Below are positions 1 through 5,874 of a stretch of 6,228 nucleotides of DNA, one piece after another. The DNA comes from JBFEUI01 sp041547565 (lineage in GTDB: Bacteria > Pseudomonadota > Gammaproteobacteria > Thiohalomonadales > Thiohalomonadaceae), in contig JBFEUI010000126.1 in the NCBI GenBank assembly GCA_041547565.1, positions 1 to 6,228 on the forward strand, read 5' to 3'. The stretch's first letter is position 1. The number at the start of each line of letters is the position of its first letter. Below the pieces are notes generated by a model. The model searched no databases. It saw only the letters and a list, made by a program, of their open reading frames with translations, and was not told the origin of the DNA. The position numbers and the translations under genes were made by a program.

Positions 1-1408
1 CGCAGTGGTGGCAGCGCAGTCGCCTGTCACCGGCGTAGAGGGTGGTGTGCGCATCGCAGCGGGGACAGTGGCTGACCCAGCCGCAGTCATGGCACAGCAG
101 GGTAGGGGCGTAACCGCGGCGGTTGAGAAACAGCAGTACCTGTCCGTTCTGCCCCAGGTGGTGTGCCATGGCATTGAGCAGTTGCTGGGAGAGTCCCTCC
201 TGCAATGACTGGTTGCGCATGTCGACCAGGCGCACCGAGGGGTGGACGGCAGCACCTGCCCGTTCCGGCAGGCGCAGTTCCCGGTAGCGCCCCAGCTCCA
301 CATTGGCCAGGCTCTCCAGCGATGGGGTGGCGGAGCCGAGTACCACCGGGATGTTTTCGCTACGGGCGCGCATCACGGCAACGTCACGGGCCGAGTAGCG
401 GAAGCCCTCCTGCTGGGTAAATGAGGTGTCGTGCTCCTCGTCGAGGATGATCAGCCCGGGGCGGACCAGGGGGGTAAAGACCGCGGAGCGGGTGCCGATG
501 ATGAGCGGGGCCTCGCCGTGGCTGGCGGACAGCCAGGCACCGAGTCGCTCCCCATCGGACAACCCTGAGTGCAGCAGTGCAATAGGCTCCCGGATGCGGC
601 GGCGAAAGCGCGACAGCAACTGCGGGGTGAGTCCGATCTCAGGGACCAGTACCAGCACCTGATGGCCGGTTGCCAGTACCGCCTCGATGGCAGCCAGGTA
701 GACCTCGGTCTTACCGCTGCCCGTGACACCATCGAGGAGAAACGGCTGGAAACTGCCGCGGGCAGCGACAATGGCCGAAACAGCGTGCTGCTGGTGCTCG
801 TTGAGCAGGGGGGGGGGCGTGTGTTGCTGTGTCGTTGCAGCCGGTAGGCCGGTTTTTTCCTGTATTTCGACCCAGCCCAGTTCGACCAGGCGCCTCATCG
901 GTGCCTGCCAGTTGTCGAGCTGTGCAGCGAGTGCCTCGCGCTCCAGTCCGTCGCGCTGGGTTTGCAGCAGGCGGAGCAGTGCGGCTTGCTTAGGGGCGCG
1001 TTTGAGGGTGTCCGGATCAATATCGGCGCCGGCCACGGTGAGCGACCAGATGCGCGGGTTTTGTCGCTGCGCGACCTTTCCCTGGCGCAGCCAGATCGGC
1101 AGGGCGCTGAGATAGACATCGCCGTGGGGATGGTGGTAGTAGGCGGCCGCCCATTTGAGCAACGCCAGTATGGTGTCGCTGAGCAGGGGCGTGGTGTCGA
1201 GTTGGGAGAGGGCGCGCTTGAGACGGCTTTGGGGCAGCGTGCTCTCTGTGGCTACTTCGACCAGGATGCCCACGGTCTGGCTGCGGCCGAACGGTACGCG
1301 AAAGCGCTGCCCCCGTAGCAGTGGGCCGGACAGTTCCGCCGGTGGCAGGTAGTCAAACAGTCGCCTTAACGGTGCAGGGATGGCAAGGCGTAAAATCGGT
1401 CCGCTCAT
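1..1408 (-). CDS. priA: Primosomal protein N' (replication restart helicase PriA), 3'-truncated by window edge
   Basis: PriA is a DEXH-type 3'-5' DNA helicase that recognises abandoned forks and reloads the replisome through PriB/DnaT/DnaC. The reading frame stays open from ATG at 1408 to the window edge and gives 469 residues; full-length PriA is about 730. Visible parts: an N-terminal 3'-DNA-binding domain starting MSGPILRLAIPAPLRRLFDY, a winged-helix region about residues 110-180, Walker A GVTGSGKTEVY with Lys at 233, Walker B DEEH at 323-326, helicase motif III GSATP at 358-362, FLNRRGYAPTLLCHDCGW at the start of lobe 2, and zinc-binding Cys at 439, 442, 448, 451, 466 and 469. The remaining zinc ligands and the C-terminal helicase motifs lie outside. 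The start is fixed by an in-frame TAA at 1418-1420 and by the N-terminus matching the family; no strong ribosome binding site is visible. A 10-base C run encodes part of a Pro-rich linker at about residues 198-201. It lies downstream of a DnaA-box cluster. Confidence 0.97.
   Translation of the reverse strand, partial: MSGPILRLAIPAPLRRLFDYLPPAELSGPLLRGQRFRVPFGRSQTVGILVEVATESTLPQSRLKRALSQLDTTPLLSDTILALLKWAAAYYHHPHGDVYLSALPIWLRQGKVAQRQNPRIWSLTVAGADIDPDTLKRAPKQAALLRLLQTQRDGLEREALAAQLDNWQAPMRRLVELGWVEIQEKTGLPAATTQQHTPPPLLNEHQQHAVSAIVAARGSFQPFLLDGVTGSGKTEVYLAAIEAVLATGHQVLVLVPEIGLTPQLLSRFRRRIREPIALLHSGLSDGERLGAWLSASHGEAPLIIGTRSAVFTPLVRPGLIILDEEHDTSFTQQEGFRYSARDVAVMRARSENIPVVLGSATPSLESLANVELGRYRELRLPERAGAAVHPSVRLVDMRNQSLQEGLSQQLLNAMAHHLGQNGQVLLFLNRRGYAPTLLCHDCGWVSHCPRCDAHTTLYAGDRRLRCHHC
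808..817. repeat. 10-bp homopolymer G tract (C in coding sense) inside priA
   Basis: Ten consecutive G on the plus strand read as CCC CCC CCC C in priA and encode Pro-Pro-Pro plus the first base of a Leu codon, in the linker between the winged-helix part and the helicase core. The frame is correct on both sides: family-like sequence precedes it and NEHQQHAV then Walker A follow. The tract is therefore intact as given, but it is long enough to be prone to slippage or to sequencing error. Confidence 0.9.
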
Positions 1409-1531
1409 GGTGCCAGTTTATCATCGAATCGGAGAAAAATTGCCTGGGGAAAATAGCGAATTTAGCGTGCCGCATTGATGCCGATTATTGAGAAAATCAC
1501 CTAAACCATTGTTGTTGTTAGATTTCATGTT

Positions 1532-1566
1532 TTATCCACAAAACCTGTGGATAACTCTGTGGATGA
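1532..1566. promoter_or_regulatory. Cluster of three DnaA boxes
   Basis: TTATCCACA at 1532-1540 on the plus strand is a perfect consensus DnaA box (TTATNCACA). TGTGGATAA at 1546-1554 is the same perfect box on the minus strand. TGTGGATGA at 1558-1566 is a minus-strand TCATCCACA, one mismatch from consensus. The first two form an inverted pair separated by 5 bp; the second and third are direct repeats 12 bp apart start to start, close to one helical turn. This tight spacing favours cooperative DnaA-ATP binding. The cluster lies about 125 bp upstream of the priA start codon. Confidence 0.85.
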
Positions 1567-1592
1567 ACTGAGGTCATCTGGCCGCAAGCCGC

Positions 1593-1690
1593 ATGTTTAT
1601 TAAGCTTTCGTTAAATTGGCGAGATTTTAAACGTTTTGCAATTTGTATAAAATTCAAAAGGTTATAGTATATAAACAGATTCTAATATGC
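1593..1690. other. A+T-rich block, candidate DNA unwinding element
   Basis: The block lies between the DnaA-box cluster and the distal box. Runs such as GTTATAGTATATAAACAG (1661-1678) are nearly free of G/C. The minus strand of 1669-1681 reads AATCTGTTTATAT, which resembles the E. coli oriC 13-mers (GATCTNTTNTTTT) with three mismatches at fixed positions. The similarity is weak and may only reflect composition. It could equally be a curved promoter-upstream region. Confidence 0.4.
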
Positions 1691-1734
1691 ATGGTGACGG
1701 TATTGTGACGCTAAGTGATTGATCATTCGTCTGC

Positions 1735-1743
1735 TGTGTATAA
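1735..1743 (-). promoter_or_regulatory. Distal DnaA box (TTATACACA)
   Basis: TGTGTATAA on the plus strand is TTATACACA on the minus strand, a perfect match to TTATNCACA and identical to E. coli oriC box R2. It lies on the other side of the A+T-rich block from the three-box cluster, in the same orientation as the two minus-strand boxes there. Confidence 0.7.
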
Positions 1744-1800
1744 ATTTTGCGTATTTAGCTGTTTGGCTCTTGCGGCGGGCGTAAATTCTATGTTAGCGCG

Positions 1801-1820
1801 CCGGCCATAACGATGGCCGG
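1801..1820 (-). terminator. GC-rich hairpin directly after the HDOD-GAF stop codon, possible terminator
   Basis: CCGGCCAT and ATGGCCGG form a perfect 8-bp stem around a 4-base loop. The hairpin begins one base past the minus-strand TGA at 1824-1822, where a transcription terminator or 3'-end stabiliser for the operon would sit. No U tract follows on the minus strand (the next bases are GCGCGCTAAC), so it is not a canonical intrinsic terminator. Its location would also shield the A+T-rich region from read-through. Confidence 0.4.
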
Positions 1821-1821
1821 A

Positions 1822-3276
1822 TCAGTGTTTGCCGGTCAGCAGCGTCAGCCCCATGCTTGCCTGTTTGGCAAAGTGTTGAAAACTCTCAAATCCCTCCTCG
1901 TCCAGGGGGCGGTCACTGAGTGCCCGATCGGCATAGATCAGCCCGATGCCCCTGTCGTTGATGACGATGGGTGCGACGTAAAACGGCTTCTGGCCCACGG
2001 TGCGTGTCACCGCGGCAGACAGAAAGCGCTTGAGTTCCGGATGGTGCTCCGCATCGGCCCACAGCGCGTTACCGCTCTCCAGGGCATGAAAGAAGATATT
2101 GGGCTGTTGCGGGTGGACGGTGAACTGAAAGCGGGCGGCAAAGGGCTCGCTCTCCTGGCCGAGCGCAAACTTGCCCCGCAGGCTCTTGCGATCCGGAGTC
2201 ATCAGGGCAAACAGGGTCCGGTCGCAGCCGACGCCACGGTAGATGCCCTCCAGCACCAGTTCCATGATCAGGTTGAAGTCGCTTTTCTTGTCCAGCAGTT
2301 GTGACAGCTCGCGCAGGATCTTCAGTTGCAGCATGCCGTCCGGCTCAGGATAGTGCACCACATCGAGCTCTTCGGGCAGTTCCGAGTCCTGTTCGCCCGG
2401 GATGGGTATCGCCTGGGCGGCGGCAGAGGCGCCATAATAGCTGGCAATCTGTGCGGCATCACGGGCATTCTGGTGCAGCTGTTTGGCCAGTTCCTTTTCA
2501 GATGCCCCGGTCAGTTCCGACATCTGTTTGATGACAGTCGAGGTCTCGTTGGATGACCAGCCGTATTGTTCGGCCCCCTCGGCCAGTTGGTGGGAGTAGG
2601 TGATGGTCTTGCCGCGAACGCCCTGTTTTCTGGGGTGGTTCAGGGTCTCCAGCAACAGATCATTCAGGCGCCACTCCTGCACCAGATTGCTGGTCAGTTG
2701 TGGGAAGCGGAAGCCCAGCAGTTCGTCCTGGGCCTGTTCAGGGGTATAGCCTGGCTGTTCCATCAGGGCGTCCAGCTCGTCCCCCTCCTCGCCGCTGAAA
2801 CACCAGAAGGCCATTTCGCCGAGGTGGTAGAGCAGGGTGGCGATGAACACCTCCTCGGGCGATTCATCGCCCCGTTCGATGGCCAGTGCACGGGATTGCA
2901 CCGCTGCATGGATGGCGCGGGCCAGCTCATGGGTCAGGCGCTCGCGGGCGGCACCGTGCACCAGTGAGTCGACCAGGCTGATGGACAGGCACATGTTGCG
3001 CACCGCGTTAAACCCAAGCACCACCACCGCACGGCTGATGGTGTTGATGCCCTGGCTGCGGGGATTGTAGTAGATGGTGTTGGCCAGCTTCAGCACCCGT
3101 GTGGTCATGGAGGCGTCCTGCAGCACCACGCGCGCCAGTGTGGCGGCGGGCGCTTCATCGTCTTCGGCAACATTGATGATGCTTTGTACGGTGTGGCCGA
3201 AGATGGGCATCTCCTGGTCACGGATGCGCTCCACCCATGTGTCGAGTGAACTTTTGTCTCTTTTCCTGTTATCCAT
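1822..3276 (-). CDS. HDOD domain and GAF domain signalling protein with degenerate HD motif
   Basis: The 484-residue protein has an N-terminal HDOD domain (about residues 15-215), a linker rich in Ala/Glu (about 255-315) and a C-terminal GAF-type sensor domain (about 315-480, ending in VAPIVINDRGIGLIYADR and FQHFAKQASMGLTLL). HDOD domains are usually non-catalytic relatives of HD phosphohydrolases that act as protein-interaction modules in signalling; GAF domains bind small ligands or cyclic nucleotides. Where HD proteins have LLHDIGKL this one has LLYHLGEM (148-155), so both metal-ligand residues are replaced and hydrolase activity is unlikely. No signal peptide or membrane segment is seen, so it is probably cytoplasmic. 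The frame is open to an ATG at 3345, but I prefer ATG 3276 (or 3285): the longer version would overlap the upstream gene by 77 bases, while 3276 gives an 8-base overlap and a G-rich GGATGGG shortly before it. It is probably translationally coupled to that gene. Target process unknown. Confidence 0.9.
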   Translation of the reverse strand: MDNRKRDKSSLDTWVERIRDQEMPIFGHTVQSIINVAEDDEAPAATLARVVLQDASMTTRVLKLANTIYYNPRSQGINTISRAVVVLGFNAVRNMCLSISLVDSLVHGAARERLTHELARAIHAAVQSRALAIERGDESPEEVFIATLLYHLGEMAFWCFSGEEGDELDALMEQPGYTPEQAQDELLGFRFPQLTSNLVQEWRLNDLLLETLNHPRKQGVRGKTITYSHQLAEGAEQYGWSSNETSTVIKQMSELTGASEKELAKQLHQNARDAAQIASYYGASAAAQAIPIPGEQDSELPEELDVVHYPEPDGMLQLKILRELSQLLDKKSDFNLIMELVLEGIYRGVGCDRTLFALMTPDRKSLRGKFALGQESEPFAARFQFTVHPQQPNIFFHALESGNALWADAEHHPELKRFLSAAVTRTVGQKPFYVAPIVINDRGIGLIYADRALSDRPLDEEGFESFQHFAKQASMGLTLLTGKH

Positions 3277-3832
3277 CCTGCCCATCCATACCCGGTGCGA
3301 CCAGGCCGTCGATACTGCGGCTGTTGTTGCGAAGCTGGTATTCACGCACGCCCGCTTCGCCCTTCTTTTCTATCCAGTCGAGCAGCTCGTTGCGCTGTCC
3401 CTCGAAGTTGAACAGGGGAACGCCGTAGCCGCAAGAGCTCTGCACACGCTCCACGCTGACATGCACCAGTTGACGCACGCCGTTGAAAGCGGCCGGAAAA
3501 TGGCGGCGTAGCGCGGCAAAGTCATTATCGCCCGGAAGGATTACCCGGCCCCTGCCGTACAGGCGCAGGATTCGCGGTGCACCGGAAAAGGCGCAGAACA
3601 TCAGGGTGATACGGCCGTTTTCATTCAGGTGTGCGGCCGACTCGTTACCGCTGCCGGTCAGGTCCAGGTAAGCCACCTCGTTCGGGCCGAGCACGCGGAA
3701 GCTGTCAAGGCCGCGCGGGGAGAGGTTGATGTGGCCTGAGCCCGAAAGCGGGGCGGTGGCGTTGAAAAACAGTGGTTGTGCGGCGATCCAGTCGGCCAGT
3801 TCCTGATCAATCGCGGGGAGGACTTTTGCCAT
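3269..3832 (-). CDS. Pyridoxamine 5'-phosphate oxidase-like split-barrel flavin-binding protein
   Basis: This 187-residue protein belongs to the PNPOx-like FMN-binding split beta-barrel family. Visible family features are INLSPRGLDSFRVLGP (35-50), a SGNESAAHL stretch (61-69) followed by GRITLMFCAF (73-82), GAPRILRLYGRG (84-95) and SSCGYGVP (132-139). The group is related in fold to PdxH but usually lacks proof of PNP oxidase activity; members bind flavin or F420-like cofactors and their substrates are mostly unknown. I do not assign a reaction. It is the first gene of the minus-strand operon; its TAA (3269-3271) lies inside the start of the HDOD-GAF gene, so the two are likely co-transcribed and coupled. 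The ATG at 3832 gives the expected N-terminus; an AGGA lies about 13 bases upstream, a rather long spacing. A PLP-binding YggS homologue occurs at the far end of the window, but a functional link is only conjecture. Confidence 0.9.
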   Translation of the reverse strand: MAKVLPAIDQELADWIAAQPLFFNATAPLSGSGHINLSPRGLDSFRVLGPNEVAYLDLTGSGNESAAHLNENGRITLMFCAFSGAPRILRLYGRGRVILPGDNDFAALRRHFPAAFNGVRQLVHVSVERVQSSCGYGVPLFNFEGQRNELLDWIEKKGEAGVREYQLRNNSRSIDGLVAPGMDGQDG

Positions 3833-3950
3833 TTGGGTTTCAGTATCCTGTGGAGCGTATGAGCGTTAAGTCTACGAAAAAGGCGGTATGATTACGAGAT
3901 GGCGGAAAACCGTTATCATTGCACGAAATCACACTGGCACTACCAGCTTT
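3833..3950. promoter_or_regulatory. Divergent intergenic region with weak promoter candidates
   Basis: This 118-bp gap separates the minus-strand operon from the plus-strand pair and must hold promoters for both unless transcription comes from outside. On the plus strand TATGAT (3887-3892) matches the sigma-70 -10 box at five of six positions, but no good -35 lies at the right distance. On the minus strand TTAACG and GATACT are 16 bases apart, each matching four of six. These are candidates only. If TATGAT is a real -10, translation of the kinase must start at 3951 rather than at the ATG at 3888. Confidence 0.3.
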
Positions 3951-4829
3951 ATGTCGCTCTGGAACAGCATCGCAGACAATATCCAGGCCGCCGTCGCTCA
4001 GCCTTTTGCAGTTGAACGGCACCGCTCCGTCGGCGGCGGCTGCATTAACAGCGCTTACCGTATCGAGGGGGCGGGACAGCGCTATTTCGTCAAAATGAAT
4101 ACCGCCTCCGGTCTGGAGATGTTCGAGGCGGAAGCCGACGGCCTGCGTGAGCTGGGGGCACCGGGTGCCCTGCGCGTACCGCAGCCTGTGTGCAGCGGTG
4201 TGGCCGGAGGGCAGGCGTATATCGTGATGGAGGACCTGGCACTGGGGGGGGCAGGCAGCCAGACGGCACTCGGGCAGGGGCTGGCCGCACTACACCGAAC
4301 TACAGCCGAGCGCTTTGGCTGGTTCCGCGACAACACCATCGGCTCGACCCATCAGCCCAATGAGCAGGAGACGGACTGGCTCGAGTTTTGGCGCCGCCGT
4401 CGCCTCGGTTATCAGTTGCAACTGGCCGAGCGAAACGGCGCCCCCCGCAGCCTGCTGAGCAAGGGCGAAATGCTGCTGGAGCGGTGCGAGGCCCTGTTTG
4501 GTGACTACCGGCCGCTGCCGTCGCTGCTGCATGGTGACCTGTGGTCGGGTAACTACGCCTTTACCCGTGACGGTGAGCCGGCGATATTTGACCCTGCCGT
4601 CTACTACGGCGACCGTGAGGCGGATCTGGCGATGAGCGAGCTGTTCGGCGGTTTCGGTGCTGATTTTTATGCCGCCTACAATGAGGCCTGGCCGCTCGAT
4701 GCCGGCTACCGGGTGCGCAAGACCTTCTACAACATCTATCACATCCTCAACCACTTCAACATGTTCGGCGGCGGTTACGCTTCGCAGGCCGACAGCATGA
4801 TGGGCCGGGTGCTGGGCGAACTGCGCTAA
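3951..4829 (+). CDS. Fructosamine kinase family protein (FN3K/YniA-like)
   Basis: Members of this kinase family (Pfam Fructosamin_kin) use ATP to phosphorylate the 3-hydroxyl of sugar amines formed by protein glycation, ribulosamines or erythrulosamines in bacteria, making the adduct unstable and so repairing the protein. The 292-residue product, close to E. coli YniA in length, shows a nucleotide-binding loop SVGGGCINSAYRI (26-38), an ATP-anchoring Lys in YFVKMN (48), hinge-like IVMEDLAL (91-98), the catalytic loop HGDLWSGN (194-201, Asp 196) and the metal-binding FDPAVYYGDREADLAM (213-228). All key residues are present. I chose ATG 3951 because MSLWNSIADNIQ aligns with the usual family N-terminus. 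An in-frame ATG at 3888 would add 21 residues and has an AAGG four bases upstream, so it remains possible. The stop overlaps the next start (TAATG), so the two genes are translationally coupled. An 8-G run occurs at 4244-4251 with frame intact. Confidence 0.93.
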   Translation: MSLWNSIADNIQAAVAQPFAVERHRSVGGGCINSAYRIEGAGQRYFVKMNTASGLEMFEAEADGLRELGAPGALRVPQPVCSGVAGGQAYIVMEDLALGGAGSQTALGQGLAALHRTTAERFGWFRDNTIGSTHQPNEQETDWLEFWRRRRLGYQLQLAERNGAPRSLLSKGEMLLERCEALFGDYRPLPSLLHGDLWSGNYAFTRDGEPAIFDPAVYYGDREADLAMSELFGGFGADFYAAYNEAWPLDAGYRVRKTFYNIYHILNHFNMFGGGYASQADSMMGRVLGELR

Positions 4830-5827
4830 TGGCCGACAAAGGGAAACAGCAGGCTGCAGCCTTCGACTGGCGCTGGCTGGCACCGCGCTTCTGGCCCACC
4901 TGGCTGGGGCTGGGCTGCAGTGCGCTGCTGCAGTGGTTGCCCGCCCCCTGGCGACACACCCTGGGCCGGGTGCTGGGACGCCGCCTGCTGGGCGGCAGCG
5001 ACAAGCGCTGTGCCATCATCCGCACCAACCTGCAGTGGTGTCTGCCCGAGCTGAGCGGGCAGCATGAGCGGATCATCGAGCGTTATCTCGGTTATGCCGG
5101 TCAGACCATGCTCGATTTCGGATTTTTCTGGTGGGCGGGCCGGCGCCGCTTCCAGACGCAGATCGATATTGAAGGTGAGGCACTGTTGCAAAGTCAGCTT
5201 GAGCAGGGGCGGCGCGTCATGCTCATCACCCCGCACATGCTACCAATCGATTTCGGCGGCATGGCCCTGTCCGCCCGCTACCCCATGGTCTCCTTTGCCA
5301 ACCGGGCGCGCAACCCCCTGATGAACCGGTTTATGACGCGGGGGCGTACGCGTTTCGGGCTGGAACTGTTCAGCCGCGACGGCGGGCTGCGTCCGATCAT
5401 TCGCGGTATGAAGGCGGGCAAGATCCTCTACATCATGGTGGATGAGGACCTGGGACCGAGGGATTCGGTATTTGCCCCCTTCTTCGGCATCGACAAGGCC
5501 ACCCTGACCTCAACCGCGCGCATGGCGGCCATGACCGAGGCGGTGGTGATGCCCTGTGTCACCTACTTCAATGCACAGACCGGACGCTATGCGTTTCGCA
5601 TCATGGCGCCGCTGGAGAATTTCCCGTCCGGTGATGCGGTGCAGGATGCCACGCAAATCAACCGGGCGCTGGAGCGGGTGATACGCCTAGCCCCGGAACA
5701 GTACATGTGGTCGTTGCGCATCTTTCAGACCTTCCGCGACGGTTCACCACCGCCCTACACCATGAAGGGTAAACCCGGTTCCGGGCCACGGCCGCGGCCT
5801 GCATCGGTCGTTAAACGTGAAAGGTGA
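4829..5827 (+). CDS. Lysophospholipid/lipid A biosynthesis acyltransferase (LpxL/HtrB family)
   Basis: This family transfers acyl chains, usually from acyl-ACP, to Kdo2-lipid IVA in late lipid A synthesis at the inner face of the cytoplasmic membrane. The 332-residue protein is slightly longer than LpxL (about 306). Visible parts: an N-terminal hydrophobic anchor about residues 21-38 (FWPTWLGLGCSALLQWLP), the catalytic HX4D at His136-Asp141 in TPHMLPIDFGG, the substrate-loop NRARNPLMNR (158-167), DEDLGPRDSVFAPFFG (205-220), and the C-terminal EQYMWSLRIFQTF (290-302). E. coli LpxL has Glu at the acidic position; Asp is common in the broader LPLAT superfamily. Acyl chain and acceptor cannot be read from sequence, and ornithine-lipid or other acyltransferase roles are not excluded. 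It overlaps the kinase gene by one base. The last codons (Val-Lys-Arg-Glu-Arg) and the TGA run into a heptamer repeat, and the tail after about residue 312 is rich in Pro, Arg and Lys, unlike the family core. Confidence 0.93.
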   Translation: MADKGKQQAAAFDWRWLAPRFWPTWLGLGCSALLQWLPAPWRHTLGRVLGRRLLGGSDKRCAIIRTNLQWCLPELSGQHERIIERYLGYAGQTMLDFGFFWWAGRRRFQTQIDIEGEALLQSQLEQGRRVMLITPHMLPIDFGGMALSARYPMVSFANRARNPLMNRFMTRGRTRFGLELFSRDGGLRPIIRGMKAGKILYIMVDEDLGPRDSVFAPFFGIDKATLTSTARMAAMTEAVVMPCVTYFNAQTGRYAFRIMAPLENFPSGDAVQDATQINRALERVIRLAPEQYMWSLRIFQTFRDGSPPPYTMKGKPGSGPRPRPASVVKRER

Positions 5828-5837
5828 ATCGTGAAAC
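5817..5837. repeat. Three tandem 7-bp units GTGAANN at the acyltransferase stop
   Basis: GTGAAAG (5817-5823), GTGAATC (5824-5830) and GTGAAAC (5831-5837) are head-to-tail heptamers sharing GTGAA. The TGA of the acyltransferase gene (5825-5827) is bases 2-4 of the second unit. Read on the opposite strand the units are NNTTCAC, related to the TCACGTC array downstream, so the two arrays are inverted relative to each other. A six-G run and a further GTGAC (5843-5847) follow. Confidence 0.8.
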
Positions 5838-5874
5838 GGGGGGTGACGGGCTCCGGAGAGGGCATACACTCTGG

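Larger units (their letters stand above)
1409..1821. other. Gene-free A+T-rich region with DnaA boxes; candidate oriC or DnaA-regulatory locus
   Basis: This 413-bp gap between the 3' end of the HDOD-GAF gene and the start of priA holds no convincing gene on either strand. Its composition contrasts with the GC-rich genes around it: 1631-1690 has 14 G/C in 60. It contains three DnaA boxes at 1532-1566, a short GC-richer spacer near 1575-1592, the A+T-rich block, and a fourth DnaA box at 1735-1743. Boxes flanking an easily melted block are the standard layout of a bacterial oriC. Against oriC: none of the usual marker genes (dnaA, dnaN, mnmG, rsmG, parAB, rpmH) is in the window, and only one GATC (1721-1724) is seen in the gap. 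It could instead be a DnaA-controlled priA promoter or a DnaA titration site. Any priA promoter must lie here, but I see no strong -35/-10 pair. Confidence 0.55.

Noticed and set aside
808..817. Frameshift or pseudogene in priA at the homopolymer
   Set aside because: I read codons on both sides and the PriA frame continues without change from the winged-helix region into Walker A.
962..1318. Plus-strand open frame of 118 codons opposite the priA N-terminal region
   Set aside because: The minus strand gives continuous PriA sequence through this stretch.
1593..1800. Small RNA or tRNA gene in the A+T-rich gap
   Set aside because: No cloverleaf or stable structured transcript and no convincing promoter-terminator pair could be seen.
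1801..1820. Canonical rho-independent terminator
   Set aside because: The stem is perfect but no T run follows on either strand, so I list it only as a possible terminator.
1813..2304. Plus-strand open frame of 163 codons opposite the GAF half of the HDOD-GAF gene
   Set aside because: No family resemblance, and the minus strand encodes a clear HDOD-GAF protein here; it is a shadow frame in GC-rich DNA.
4290..4883. Minus-strand open frame of 197 codons opposite the fructosamine-kinase-family gene
   Set aside because: It is antisense to conserved kinase motifs (HGDLWSGN, FDPAVYYGDRE) and has no recognisable features.
4826..5236. Minus-strand open frame of 136 codons opposite the acyltransferase N-terminus
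   Set aside because: The composition is that of a shadow of the plus-strand gene, with no motif or ribosome binding site.
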